DNA of 48,972 bases, taken from assembly GCA_024637255.1 (NCBI GenBank), contig JAGXFO010000003.1:1-48972 (forward strand), in the 5' to 3' direction. This DNA comes from Sulfurovum sp. GTDB lineage: Bacteria > Campylobacterota > Campylobacteria > Campylobacterales > Sulfurovaceae. How positions within the stretch are numbered: the stretch's first letter is position 1; every line of letters starts with the position of its first letter. A program made the position numbers and the translations under genes. Shown one piece after another: positions 18,296 through 26,724 of the stretch. A model generated the notes under the pieces. The model worked only from the letters and a program-made list of their open reading frames with translations. It was not told where the DNA came from and did not search any database.

Positions 18296-19399
18296 ATGAA
18301 ACCACTATACATAAGTATCCAAGCACATCCAAGTCATTTTGAACTTATCTCAGCTGGAGATTGGTCTTTGTTGAGTATTAATGATATTGAACAGGAGCTG
18401 CGTAACATACCTCAGAGCAAAAAAATACTGTGGAATCTTTCGGGTATCACTTCTTTTGATAGTGCGGGGGTATTGCTTTTTATAGAATATTTTGAACGAT
18501 TGAGCAAAGAGGCAGAAGTGGAAGTCATGGGTTATACGCAAAATCAAAAAAAGATGTATGAACTTCTCAAGATGACCCCTGAAAAAATAGTTGTTCCTGA
18601 AAAAAAAGGTTTTATCGAAAATTTGGGCATAGCTACAGCTGAAACATATACAGATATGAAAGATTTTATTGTTTTTTTGGGCCATTTATTTTTTGCCATG
18701 TTTCATTTGCTGCTTAAACCTAAAGATATACGATTTAAAGAAATCGTATATCATGTGCATCAATCTGGATTTAACGCCCTTATTATTATTGGCTTGACTT
18801 CATTTTTTGTAGGTATGGTTATCGCTTATCAGGGTGCTGTTCAGTTAGCAAAGTTCGGAGCAGATATTTTTATAGTCGATACGGTTGCCATTTCCATTAC
18901 AAGAGAGCTGGGACCGTTGATAACGGCTATTATTATCGCAGGACGCAGCGGCTCGGCGTATACTGCTGAGATAGGTGCTATGAAGATCACTGAAGAGATA
19001 GCAGCTATGCGCACCATGGGTTTTGATCCCTATTATTTTTTAGTGCTCCCTCGTGTATTTGCGATGATGATAGCACTGCCTCTGCTTATCTTTTTTGCTG
19101 ATCTTGTCGGCATACTTGGAGGCATGGTTGCAGCATCTATGGAACTGGGTATCTCTATGTATCAGTTTGTGGACAGGCTTCATGAGGTATTGGAAGTAAA
19201 GCATTATCTGCTGGGGATGGTAAAAGGACCAGTATTCGCATTTCTTATTGCGTCCATAGGCTGTTTCAGGGGATTCCAGGTTTCAGACAACACGGAAAGT
19301 GTCGGGCTTCAGACCACTGCATCTGTTGTGAACGCTATTTTCCTGGTTATTGCTTTTGATGCACTGTTTTCTATTATCTTCACGGAGTTTGGCATATGA
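18296..19399 (+). CDS. MlaE-type ABC permease with N-terminal STAS domain
   Basis: A 367-residue inner-membrane permease for phospholipid or other lipid transport between the two membranes. Residues 1-110 form a STAS-like domain with FDSAGVLLFIEYF; in the classical Mla system this is the separate protein MlaB. The rest is an MlaE permease with VGMVIAYQGAVQL, SITRELGPLITAIIIAGRSG, TAEIGAMKITEEIAAMRTMG and ASIGCFRGFQV. Fusion of STAS to the permease is common in this type. I start at the ATG at 18296, where homology starts; a TTG at 18233 would add 21 residues. It overlaps the ATPase gene by four bases. Confidence 0.9.
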   Translation: MKPLYISIQAHPSHFELISAGDWSLLSINDIEQELRNIPQSKKILWNLSGITSFDSAGVLLFIEYFERLSKEAEVEVMGYTQNQKKMYELLKMTPEKIVVPEKKGFIENLGIATAETYTDMKDFIVFLGHLFFAMFHLLLKPKDIRFKEIVYHVHQSGFNALIIIGLTSFFVGMVIAYQGAVQLAKFGADIFIVDTVAISITRELGPLITAIIIAGRSGSAYTAEIGAMKITEEIAAMRTMGFDPYYFLVLPRVFAMMIALPLLIFFADLVGILGGMVAASMELGISMYQFVDRLHEVLEVKHYLLGMVKGPVFAFLIASIGCFRGFQVSDNTESVGLQTTASVVNAIFLVIAFDALFSIIFTEFGI

Positions 19400-20166
19400 G
19401 TGCGATAGAAGTAGAAGGTGTGGTTACGAAATTTGGTGCACGCACCATTCATGATGGAGTAAGTCTGCATATTGAGAAAAATGAAATATATGCTATTTTG
19501 GGTGAAAGTGGTTCTGGAAAATCGGTACTGATGAAAGAGATGATTATGCTTTTGGAACCAAACGCCGGAAATATAAATGTCTTAGGCAGATCATTAAAAA
19601 ATATCAGTTTTGAAGAAGCGCAGGCATTACGAAGTGACTGGGGTGTTCTTTTTCAGTTTGGCGCACTCTATTCTTCTTTAACCATCGCTGAAAACATAGA
19701 AGTACAACTTAAAGAATACACCAACATAAGCGAAGAAATGAGAGAGAAATTGGTGAGTTCCAAGCTTGCTCTTGTAGGTTTGGCTGCCCATGTGGGAGCA
19801 CTGTATCCTTCTGAGCTTAGTGGCGGTATGATAAAACGCGCAGCACTGGCACGTGCTCTTGCCATGGAGCCAAAGTTACTTTTTTTAGATGAACCTACTT
19901 CGGGATTAGATCCTATAGGTGCCCGAAATTTTGATGCTTTGATCGTCAAATTGCGCGATTTGCTGGGTATAACGGTAGTGATGATCACGCATGATCTGGA
20001 CAGTATCTTCAGCATCGTAGACAGGATGGCTATTTTGGCAGACAAGCATGTGGTAGCAGATGGAACATTAGAAAATGTGTTACAATCTAAACATCCTTTT
20101 GTGGAAGAATTTTTTAAAAATGAGTACACCAAAGAAAGGTTTAAAGGCAGGATAAAAGATGTATAG
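19396..20166 (+). CDS. MlaF-type ABC transporter ATP-binding protein
   Basis: The 256-residue ATPase of the lipid transporter. Walker A is GESGSGKS (36-43), the Q-loop region FQFGALYSSLT, the signature ELSGGMIKRAALARAL, Walker B LLFLDEPTSGLDP and the H-loop MITHDLDSI. The signature variant LSGGM and the strong FGALYSSLT motif are typical of MlaF-like proteins. It overlaps both neighbours (ATGA with the permease, eight bases with the MCE gene), so expression is probably translationally coupled. Confidence 0.93.
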   Translation: MSAIEVEGVVTKFGARTIHDGVSLHIEKNEIYAILGESGSGKSVLMKEMIMLLEPNAGNINVLGRSLKNISFEEAQALRSDWGVLFQFGALYSSLTIAENIEVQLKEYTNISEEMREKLVSSKLALVGLAAHVGALYPSELSGGMIKRAALARALAMEPKLLFLDEPTSGLDPIGARNFDALIVKLRDLLGITVVMITHDLDSIFSIVDRMAILADKHVVADGTLENVLQSKHPFVEEFFKNEYTKERFKGRIKDV

Positions 20167-21058
20167 CAAAGTCAATTATATGATAGTGGGTACCTTTGTA
20201 TTACTTTTTGGTGCAGGCATGGTGTTGTTTGCATTTTGGCTTGCAAATTATGGTTTGCAAAAGGACTTTGATATTTATAAACTGGAAATGCAAGAGTCCA
20301 TTACCGGACTTTCTAAGGATTCCAGTGTAAAACTTCGTGGTGTAGACATAGGGAAAGTCAGTAAAATACGCATTAATCCTGAAAACATAGAAAACATAGA
20401 AATATTTTTAAGAATAGACAAAGGAGTACCCATCAAAGAGGACATGATCGCTTCGACAGAAATGTTCGGTCTCACAGGGTTGCTTTCCATCAATATAGAA
20501 GGCGGCACCAATGAGGCAAAGTTATTGGAGCCCACAGAAGACTATATTCCAATTATTAGTACAGCACCTTCTTTTGTATCAAAGTTATCTGGAGTGGGTG
20601 ATAGGTTGGCAACACTGCTTTCAGAGGAAAATATTGAAACCCTTGGTAACATTCTTAAGCAGTTTGAAAAAGTGACAATTAAAGCCCAGGAGTTGGAAGA
20701 CAGAGCCATAGTTTCTCTCGATGAAGCCGATACTGCATTTAAAGATTTTAATGCCAACTTTGCAAAAGCGACCACAGATTTTAGTCAAATGCAAAAAGAT
20801 TTTTCAGATATTAAAAGAGTGAGTATTGCTATGATTGGTAACTTGGAGCAAACAACTGAGAATTTCAATCGGGCTACATTAAAAGTAGGAAAAAGCATAG
20901 ACAGAGGAGATTATAATCTCAAACAGATTCTTGAGCCTATTATTGTAGATATGCATGTTCTTTCCAGACAATTAAGTAGTATGTCAAGAGAATTGGAAAA
21001 TAATCCAAGTGATTTACTTTTTAAATCAAGAAAATCAAGAAGAGGACCAGGGGAATGA
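20159..21058 (+). CDS. MlaD/MCE-domain substrate-binding protein
   Basis: A 299-residue protein with one N-terminal membrane helix (about residues 8-29), then an MCE domain (about 38-115) with ESITGLSKDSSVKLRGVDIG and the FGLTGLLSINIEGG segment. A long helical, probably coiled-coil C-terminal part (about 150-280) follows. MCE proteins form hexameric rings that receive lipids from the permease. Longer helical tails, as here, can make a needle-like tunnel across the periplasm. The start overlaps mlaF by eight bases and the end overlaps the lipoprotein gene by four. Confidence 0.9.
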   Translation: MYSKVNYMIVGTFVLLFGAGMVLFAFWLANYGLQKDFDIYKLEMQESITGLSKDSSVKLRGVDIGKVSKIRINPENIENIEIFLRIDKGVPIKEDMIASTEMFGLTGLLSINIEGGTNEAKLLEPTEDYIPIISTAPSFVSKLSGVGDRLATLLSEENIETLGNILKQFEKVTIKAQELEDRAIVSLDEADTAFKDFNANFAKATTDFSQMQKDFSDIKRVSIAMIGNLEQTTENFNRATLKVGKSIDRGDYNLKQILEPIIVDMHVLSRQLSSMSRELENNPSDLLFKSRKSRRGPGE

Positions 21059-21636
21059 AAAAGAGTAAATTTTTACCATTTGTTATCGTGCTGATTGGTC
21101 TAGGAGGGTGTACAAAAGGGCCTGCGCTTAAAGTTTACAGTTTGGACATACCTCAGGTAGTTACAGCCAAGAGCAGTTCTTATAAAAATAAAAATATTAA
21201 AGTGACCTATCCGTACAGTGCAAAAGAAGAAGTTTCACAAAAGATGAATTTTACCTACAGTAACAGCGATAGAGGAAGCTATCAGAACTCTGAATGGTCA
21301 AACAATATGAACAAGCTTCTACAGGGTACATTTATAGATATGCTGGATAGCAGCAGACTCTTTAAAGCTGTACTGCTTGACACATCAACCGCCAAAGAAG
21401 ATTATAGGCTGGAGAGCAGCATATTTGCTTTCCATCATAGTGTGCGTGGATCAGAGTCTTATGCCGTCGTTTCCATACAGTTTATACTTATCGATACGGA
21501 GAGCGGACATTTGGTGAAAAGTAAAAGATTCAGCTATCGGGAAGCTACATCTACAACGGATGCCAAAGGTTATGCGGAAGCTACAAATATTGTCATAGGA
21601 AGACTGAGTCAAGATCTTGTGCAATGGCTGCGTTAG
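21055..21636 (+). CDS. ABC-type transport auxiliary lipoprotein (PqiC-like)
   Basis: A 193-residue lipoprotein: signal peptide of residues 1-18 with lipobox LGGC, the acylated residue being Cys19. The body matches the ABC_trans_aux family, which pairs with MCE systems as an outer-membrane partner: it has KVYSLDIPQ, then a central WSNNMNKLLQGTFIDML and a C-terminal amphipathic segment. It is the last gene of the operon and completes a STAS-MlaE, MlaF, MlaD, lipoprotein set. No MlaC or MlaA homologue is seen here. Confidence 0.85.
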   Translation: MKKSKFLPFVIVLIGLGGCTKGPALKVYSLDIPQVVTAKSSSYKNKNIKVTYPYSAKEEVSQKMNFTYSNSDRGSYQNSEWSNNMNKLLQGTFIDMLDSSRLFKAVLLDTSTAKEDYRLESSIFAFHHSVRGSESYAVVSIQFILIDTESGHLVKSKRFSYREATSTTDAKGYAEATNIVIGRLSQDLVQWLR

Positions 21637-21652
21637 CGTTTTTTAAAACGCT
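21635..21652. terminator. palindrome overlapping the stops of the Mla operon and hisS
   Basis: AGCGTTTT (21635-21642) pairs with AAAACGCT (21645-21652), a perfect 18-base palindrome placed exactly between two convergent genes and covering both stop codons. There is no outer U tract on either strand, so its role as terminator rests on position. Confidence 0.4.
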
Positions 21653-22854
21653 TCAACCAGCATAGTTGTCTCTTCCTTACTCTGCAAATCCTTCATCCAA
21701 ATCGTGCCATTTTTTAATTCATCCTCACCTATGAGTACGCAGTAGCGTGCATTTGCTTTGTCTGCACCTTTCATATGGCTCTTGAAACCTTTTGCCGAGT
21801 ATTCCAGCGTTACTTTGGTTTCTTTGCGTTTTGCCGTAGCTATAGAGAAGAGGGCTTCTACGGCATCTTCAGTCATGGCACCCAGATAGATACCATCACG
21901 TTTGACTTCTGGCATCTGTACAAGTTCCATGATGCGTTCTATGCCTATGGCAAATCCTACAGCAGGGGTAGGCTTACCGTCTAAAAACTCTACAAGTTTG
22001 TCATAGCGTCCACCACCTGCGATGGCAGACTGTGAGCCGATGTCATTACTCACAAATTCAAAGGCAGTTTTGTTGTAGTAGTCTAGACCTCTTACAAGAT
22101 TGGTATCTACGTGATACTTTATGCCTGCTTTGTCTAGCAGTACGGTAAGTTTGCTGAAGTCGGAGTCACAGTCACCACAAAGGTTTTTTATGAGCTTTGG
22201 AGAATTTATCAGTAATGACTGACATGCCGTGTTTTTGCAGTCAAGTACGCGTATAGGGTTTGTCTCTATTCGTCTATTACAGTCTTCACATAACTCTTCT
22301 TGCGTTTCTCTCAAAAAGCCTACAAGGTTTTGTTTATATGGAGGCATACACTCAACACATCCAAGTGAGTTTATCTGAAGGTCAAAGCCTATCCCTAATT
22401 CAGAGAAGATTTGACCTATCATGGTGATGATGGTGAAGTCTTCATAGACAGAAGCCTCACCAAAACTTTCACAACCGAACTGGTGAAATTCTCTTAAACG
22501 GCCTTTTTGCGGTCTTTCATAACGGAACATAGGTCCATAGTAGTAAAACTTTTGTTTGACTGGCTGACGGTCCAGCTTGGCATGGACAAAAGCACGCACT
22601 ATACCGGCTGTACCTTCAGGACGCATGCAGACATCATTGCCTCCCTTGTCTTCAAACTGATACATCTCTTTGCCTACAATATCGGAACTCTCCCCTACAG
22701 AACGCTTAAACAGAGCAGTCTCTTCAAGAATAGGTGTTTCGATGTATGCATACCCATATTTTTTAGCAATGCCTATGGCAGTAGTAACGATGTGTACAAA
22801 ACGTTGGCTTTCATCAAAAGTGAGGTCTTTCATGCCTCTAAGAGGATTTATCAT
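21643..22854 (-). CDS. hisS: histidyl-tRNA synthetase
   Basis: A 403-residue class II synthetase. Motif 2 is MFRYERPQKGRLREFHQFG, the histidine-specific loops are LVRGLDYYNKTAFEF and GGGRYDKLV, and motif 3 is AVGFAIGIERI. A C-terminal anticodon-binding domain begins near residue 310. A four-cysteine insertion (ELCEDCNRRI and, later, CKNTACQ plus CGDCDSDF) sits between motif 2 and the histidine loop and could bind zinc, a feature of some bacterial HisRS. It is the last gene of a ubiX-coaD-tmk-hisS run. Confidence 0.94.
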   Translation of the reverse strand: MINPLRGMKDLTFDESQRFVHIVTTAIGIAKKYGYAYIETPILEETALFKRSVGESSDIVGKEMYQFEDKGGNDVCMRPEGTAGIVRAFVHAKLDRQPVKQKFYYYGPMFRYERPQKGRLREFHQFGCESFGEASVYEDFTIITMIGQIFSELGIGFDLQINSLGCVECMPPYKQNLVGFLRETQEELCEDCNRRIETNPIRVLDCKNTACQSLLINSPKLIKNLCGDCDSDFSKLTVLLDKAGIKYHVDTNLVRGLDYYNKTAFEFVSNDIGSQSAIAGGGRYDKLVEFLDGKPTPAVGFAIGIERIMELVQMPEVKRDGIYLGAMTEDAVEALFSIATAKRKETKVTLEYSAKGFKSHMKGADKANARYCVLIGEDELKNGTIWMKDLQSKEETTMLVEAF

Positions 22855-22930
22855 TGGGCGTATCCTTGTACTTTGCTGCTTGCAAGGGTAGATTCTTGGT
22901 CTTTCCTTACGTTGGCTTTTGTTGTCGCAA

Positions 22931-23506
22931 TTATACCTTTAAGTAGGTTAGTATCGTTTGATGGATGTTTTCTATATCGTCCGTGGCATCTATAAAAAGG
23001 TGGGGGATATTAAGTTTTAGTATGCTCTGTTTCATATGTTCTTGTACATTAAGAAGATACTCCAGCCCTCTAAGCTCTATGCCATCCAAACTTTTTTCAG
23101 AGGTTCTTTGCTTTAAGGTTTTCATATCGGTTATAAATAAAATAATTTTATCAGGGAAGTGATCTTTAAGGGCAAAGCGGTTGAGGTGTACCAGCTCATC
23201 AAAATCAAAATCACCGTTGGCCAGAGCATATCCTATCCCTGAAATGAATCCCCTGTCTGAGATGATGATTTTGTCTTTATTGGGTAAAAGAACTTCCTGA
23301 TAGTGTTCTGCACGGTCAGCCAAAAAGAGTAAAAGTTCTGCACGTTTGGAAGCCAAAGAATTTGCAAGAAGTATTTCTCTGGCTTTTTTACCAAACTGTG
23401 TACCTCCCGGCTCACAGGTTACGACGATTTCAGGATGTTTTTGTGCGATAAGGTCTATTTGTGTACTTTTGCCGCAAGTGTCGATACCTTCAAAAAGTAC
23501 ATACAT
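22931..23506 (-). CDS. tmk: thymidylate kinase
   Basis: A 191-residue kinase converting dTMP to dTDP. It has the P-loop FEGIDTCGKSTQ (5-16), the DR motif in IISDRGFISGIGYA and a Lid region with MKTLKQRTSEKSLDGIE. The usual DRYxxS is DRGFIS here, a variant I believe is common in this phylum but could not check. Its start codon overlaps the coaD stop by one base. Confidence 0.92.
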   Translation of the reverse strand: MYVLFEGIDTCGKSTQIDLIAQKHPEIVVTCEPGGTQFGKKAREILLANSLASKRAELLLFLADRAEHYQEVLLPNKDKIIISDRGFISGIGYALANGDFDFDELVHLNRFALKDHFPDKIILFITDMKTLKQRTSEKSLDGIELRGLEYLLNVQEHMKQSILKLNIPHLFIDATDDIENIHQTILTYLKV

Positions 23507-23982
23507 CAGCGTAAAGACTTTATGAGTTTGAGTGCCTCTTCAGGCACAAGATGGTCTACTTTCCCGTCAAAGTACAAGATGGAACGCACCACAGAGGAGC
23601 TCACAAATGCATGTTCAAGGCTAGGCATAAGATACACCGTTTCCAGCTCTTTTTTGAGGGATGCATTTGCATAACCCATCTGTAGTTCATACTCGAAGTC
23701 ACTGACAGCTCTAAGTCCTCTTATGATGATATTTGCCTTTAGATTATCAGACAGGTCAATGAGTAGAGAATGGAAGCCTATAACTCTTATTTTAGGAAAG
23801 TCTTTGGTGGCATTTTCTACCATTTCTATGCGCTGCTTGAGGCTGAACATCGGATTTTTAGCCTCAGATTCGGCCACTGCTACGATGATTTCATCAAATA
23901 TATTACAAGCGCGTCTTATGATATCCATATGCCCATTGGTTATGGGATCAAAGGTTCCTGGGTAGATAGCACGTTTCATCAT
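23506..23982 (-). CDS. coaD: pantetheine-phosphate adenylyltransferase
   Basis: A 158-residue nucleotidyltransferase, the fourth step of coenzyme A synthesis. It has YPGTFDPITNGHMDII with the catalytic GH motif, the RGLRAVSDFEYELQM segment and the C-terminal HAFVSSSVVRSI loop. Two adjacent ATG codons (23982 and 23979) share the ribosome binding site GGGAG. The leader carries a hairpin and a 13-nt box that also occur in front of leuA. It is probably part of the ubiX-coaD-tmk-hisS transcript. Confidence 0.94.
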   Translation of the reverse strand: MMKRAIYPGTFDPITNGHMDIIRRACNIFDEIIVAVAESEAKNPMFSLKQRIEMVENATKDFPKIRVIGFHSLLIDLSDNLKANIIIRGLRAVSDFEYELQMGYANASLKKELETVYLMPSLEHAFVSSSVVRSILYFDGKVDHLVPEEALKLIKSLR

Positions 23983-23985
23983 TAT

Positions 23986-24040
23986 TTCTCCCTTGGAAGA
24001 AGCAAAGCTCCTTCCAAATTCCTCTCACTAAAGTTTCGCC
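23986..24040 (-). promoter_or_regulatory. hairpin plus 13-nt conserved box upstream of coaD
   Basis: On the minus strand the box CTTTAGTGAGAGG (24033-24021) is followed by a hairpin with 5' arm TTGGAAGGAGC, loop TTT and 3' arm GCTTCTTCCAA (24017-23993), which includes one G-U pair. The ribosome binding site of coaD follows directly. The same box and the same AGC-TTT-GCT tip occur before leuA, with a different but still paired stem. Confidence 0.55.
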
Positions 24041-24058
24041 CTTGGCTCAATACACACA

Positions 24059-24580
24059 TTATTTCCATCTTTCATATAAGTTATTCTCAATCCCCAATAC
24101 ATCATACCACTTGCCGATAATGAATTTTTCCATATCTTCAAGACTGGATGATTCGGAATAATATCCCATCACGGGTGGTGCAATGATGACATCCAGTGCA
24201 GCCAACTTGTGCATATTTTCTAAAGCTATAGCAGAAAATGGAAGCTCTCTTGGTGCAAGGAGCAACTTTTTTTGTTCCTTGAGAGCCACAGCAGCCACAC
24301 GGGTAGCAAGATTATCGCTGATACCACAAGCCACTTTTGCCAAAGTATTCATACTGCATGGTATGATAGCCGTTGCATCCACTCTGAATGAGCCAGAAGA
24401 GATGGATGCTGCAATGTTCTGGCTTGAATGTAGAGTCACTTGTTTGTTTTCAAAAGACTCCACCGTAAAGGCATTGTCCGAGACAACCACATGTACTTGG
24501 ATGTTTGAGGGCAAGTAGTCTACAAACTTTTTGCCCAACCCAACACCAGATGCACCTGTGATAACGACTACGAGTTTCAT
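24059..24580 (-). CDS. ubiX: flavin prenyltransferase UbiX
   Basis: A 173-residue flavoprotein that prenylates FMN to make the cofactor of UbiD-type decarboxylases. It has the N-terminal VVITGASGVGLGKKFVDYL motif, IIPCSMNTLAKVACGISDNL and the PRELPFSAIALENM segment with the conserved RE. In this phylum the UbiD partner probably serves menaquinone synthesis, which I infer only from the family. An extended -10 box, TGCTATAAT, lies about 26 bases upstream. It is the first gene of the ubiX-coaD-tmk-hisS run, with 76 bases before coaD. Confidence 0.92.
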   Translation of the reverse strand: MKLVVVITGASGVGLGKKFVDYLPSNIQVHVVVSDNAFTVESFENKQVTLHSSQNIAASISSGSFRVDATAIIPCSMNTLAKVACGISDNLATRVAAVALKEQKKLLLAPRELPFSAIALENMHKLAALDVIIAPPVMGYYSESSSLEDMEKFIIGKWYDVLGIENNLYERWK

Positions 24581-24605
24581 GTTATGCCTTATTTTTGGTA
24601 AAAAG

Positions 24606-24614
24606 ATTATAGCA
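24606..24614 (-). promoter_or_regulatory. extended -10 promoter for the ubiX-coaD-tmk-hisS run
   Basis: TGCTATAAT read on the minus strand, 26 bases before the ubiX ATG. The TG dinucleotide one base before the hexamer fits an extended -10 promoter. Confidence 0.5.
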
Positions 24615-24659
24615 AAAGTAATTAAGAGTTTGGAATTTTGATTTGAAGATTCAAGTTTA

Positions 24660-24734
24660 TGGAGCGGGCGAAGGGAATCGAACCCTCTACCCCAACCTTG
24701 GCAAGGTTATGCTCTACCGATGAGCTACGCCCGC
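24660..24734 (-). tRNA. tRNA-Gly (anticodon GCC), CCA encoded
   Basis: The acceptor arms GCGGGCG and CGCCCGC pair fully, with discriminator U and an encoded CCA. The D arm is GCTC/GAGC, and the anticodon stem TAACC/GGTTG holds the loop TTGCCAA with anticodon GCC. The T arm has the loop TTCGATT. Its neighbours are ubiX and leuA on the same strand. Confidence 0.97.
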
Positions 24735-24903
24735 AACATATTTGAAATAATGTACAATGAACAAAGTTCATTTGTGTATACTTATATCACGTGAAATAAT
24801 ACACTAGCGTAGGTATGACTATGCTTAGTTGGCGTTATATATTTGGATGATACAAAAAGACAAATATATTATCTAGCACTCGATGATGCGGCAGCTAGCT
24901 TGC

Positions 24904-26454
24904 CTATACTGTCTGAGAACTGTCGCAATGACGTGACTTTAACTTGCCTGCCATACTCAAATAAGAATTTAAAGCCCCAATGTAAGCTCTGGCAGATGCT
25001 AGCATCGTGTCGATATTTAAACCGTGTCCTATGATGGCAGGTTCGTCGTTAAATGAAACTTTAACGGTAACATTTGCCAATGCATCCTTGCCTTCACTGA
25101 CGGATTTGACTTTGTAGTCCAATAATTGACCCTCATAGCCGGAAATTCTGTCGATGGTTTTAAATATAGCATCTATAGTGCCTTCGCCTATACCCGCATC
25201 CATGATTTCTTTGCCGTCTTTTTTGATGCATACCGCAGCAGAGGGGACACCGTTGGAGCAGTCCATCAACTGTAAAGAAATCAATTCATAAATCTTAGGG
25301 GCCATGGTCATTTCGGAAGTAACTAAAGCCCTTAAGTCATCATCATAAATGTCTTTCTTTCGATCGGCCAAAATCTTAAAGCGCTCAAATGATGTATTTA
25401 ACTCTTCATCACTCAAGCTAAATCCCAACTTGCTTAACTTGTCTTTAAAAGCAGCACGTCCTGAATGCTTGCCTAAAACCAAAGTATTTTTCATGTCCAA
25501 GCCGATGTCTTCTGGGCGTATAATCTCATAGGTCTCTTTATTTTTCAACATACCATCCTGATGTATACCGCTTTCATGTGCAAAAGCATTTTTTCCGACT
25601 ATGGCCTTGTTGGGTTGTGGTTCTATGCCTGTGATGTTGGCTATTAAACGGCTTGATGGGTAAATTTCTTTGGTATTGATGTTGGTGTCATAGTTTGAAA
25701 AGACATCAGAACGGGTTTTTAATGCCATCACTATCTCTTCCAAAGCCGCATTTCCTGCTCTTTCGCCCAAGCCGTTGATGGTACATTCAACCTGTCTGGC
25801 ACCATTTATGACCGCTTCTAAGGAGTTGGCCACGCCTAAACCCAAGTCATTATGGTTGTGTACTGAAATGATAGCCCTGCCTTCAACATAAGCACTCATC
25901 TCTTTGACCATAGCACCTATTTCAAAAGGAAGTCTAAAACCTACAGTGTCGGGCAAATTAATAGTGCTTGCCCCTGCTGCGATAACGGCATCGGTAATCT
26001 CTTTCATAAATCCCATGTCAGAACGTCCTGCATCTTCACAGGAAAATTCTACATCATCTACAAATGTTCGTGCATATTCTACAGCACGAACGGCTCTTTT
26101 GATGACTTCATCAGGGGTCATTTTTAACTTGTATTCCATATGTATCTTGGAGGTAGCGATGAATGTATGGATACGTTTCATTTTTGCTTTTGCGATGGCT
26201 TCACCTGCGGCTTTTACATCAGCATCTGTGGCACGTGCTAGAGAACATACGACGGAACGTGTGACGCGTTGTGCTATTTTATCGATAGCATCAAAATCGC
26301 CAGGGCTCGCTGCTGCAAATCCTGCTTCGATGATGTCTACACCCAAACGTTCTAACTGCGCAGCGATCTGGATTTTTTCTTCAGTGTTCATGGAAGCCCC
26401 AGGGCTTTGTTCTCCATCTCTTAATGTGGTGTCAAATATTTTAATTATTTCCAT
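24904..26454 (-). CDS. leuA: 2-isopropylmalate synthase
   Basis: A 516-residue enzyme that condenses acetyl-CoA with 2-ketoisovalerate, the first committed step of leucine synthesis. It has FDTTLRDGEQSPGASM at residues 7-22 (metal and substrate site), the metal-binding SVHNHNDLGLGVANSL, GLGERAGNAALEE and HESGIHQDGML. A C-terminal LeuA allosteric domain (from about 385, with GEGTIDAIFKTIDR) is present, so feedback inhibition by leucine is likely. A leader peptide rich in leucine codons and a candidate attenuator lie upstream. Confidence 0.95.
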   Translation of the reverse strand: MEIIKIFDTTLRDGEQSPGASMNTEEKIQIAAQLERLGVDIIEAGFAAASPGDFDAIDKIAQRVTRSVVCSLARATDADVKAAGEAIAKAKMKRIHTFIATSKIHMEYKLKMTPDEVIKRAVRAVEYARTFVDDVEFSCEDAGRSDMGFMKEITDAVIAAGASTINLPDTVGFRLPFEIGAMVKEMSAYVEGRAIISVHNHNDLGLGVANSLEAVINGARQVECTINGLGERAGNAALEEIVMALKTRSDVFSNYDTNINTKEIYPSSRLIANITGIEPQPNKAIVGKNAFAHESGIHQDGMLKNKETYEIIRPEDIGLDMKNTLVLGKHSGRAAFKDKLSKLGFSLSDEELNTSFERFKILADRKKDIYDDDLRALVTSEMTMAPKIYELISLQLMDCSNGVPSAAVCIKKDGKEIMDAGIGEGTIDAIFKTIDRISGYEGQLLDYKVKSVSEGKDALANVTVKVSFNDEPAIIGHGLNIDTMLASARAYIGALNSYLSMAGKLKSRHCDSSQTV

Positions 26455-26460
26455 TATAAA

Positions 26461-26507
26461 TCTCCTTATAGTGCAGCAAAGCTACACTTTAATGCCTCTC
26501 ACTAAAG
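26461..26507 (-). promoter_or_regulatory. hairpin plus 13-nt conserved box upstream of leuA
   Basis: On the minus strand the box CTTTAGTGAGAGG (26507-26495) is followed by a hairpin with arms AGTGTAGC and GCTGCACT around a TTT loop (26488-26470), extended beyond one A-A mismatch by TTA/TAA. AAGGAG, the ribosome binding site of leuA, follows directly. It is the second copy of the element before coaD; the two stems differ in sequence but both pair. Confidence 0.55.
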
Positions 26508-26535
26508 CTACACCTTAGCGTGAGAAGTGTTGTAT

Positions 26536-26629
26536 CATACTACTAAAGAGTATGGGTGTAAAAAATTGTCTAATTTTACCCAAATAGTGGTTAATTAGAA
26601 ATGCAAAAATAAAAAAGTAGGGGGGTAAA
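26536..26629 (-). promoter_or_regulatory. candidate leucine attenuator structures between the leader peptide and leuA
   Basis: Right after the leader stop, TTTACCC (26629-26623) is complementary to GGGTAAA (26581-26575). The latter lies in the 3' arm of a second possible hairpin, CTAATT/AATTAG (26598-26570), which is followed by a run of six U. A further hairpin, CATACT/AGTATG, spans 26554-26536. These mutually exclusive pairings fit an attenuator, but the stems are AU-rich and were judged by eye. Confidence 0.45.
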
Positions 26630-26632
26630 GTA

Positions 26633-26701
26633 TTAGAGGCAGAGCAGCAGGAAAGAACAGTCTTGTGTGAAAATGCTTTGTATGTTTTTGATGTTTTTCA
26701 T
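26633..26701 (-). CDS. leuA leader peptide (leucine-rich, 22 residues)
   Basis: A 22-codon ORF starting with ATG at 26701 behind a strong TAGGAG ribosome binding site, six bases away. It reads MKNIKNIQSIF, continues through TQDCSF and ends LLLCL. Four of the last five codons are leucine (CTG CTG CTC, then CTC after TGC). A promoter with TATACT and TTGTAA at 17-base spacing lies just upstream and leuA begins 178 bases downstream. The position, size and terminal leucine cluster match leader peptides that sense charged tRNA-Leu by ribosome stalling. Confidence 0.68.
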   Translation of the reverse strand: MKNIKNIQSIFTQDCSFLLLCL

Positions 26702-26724
26702 AATGTTCTCCTATTATTTGGAGT

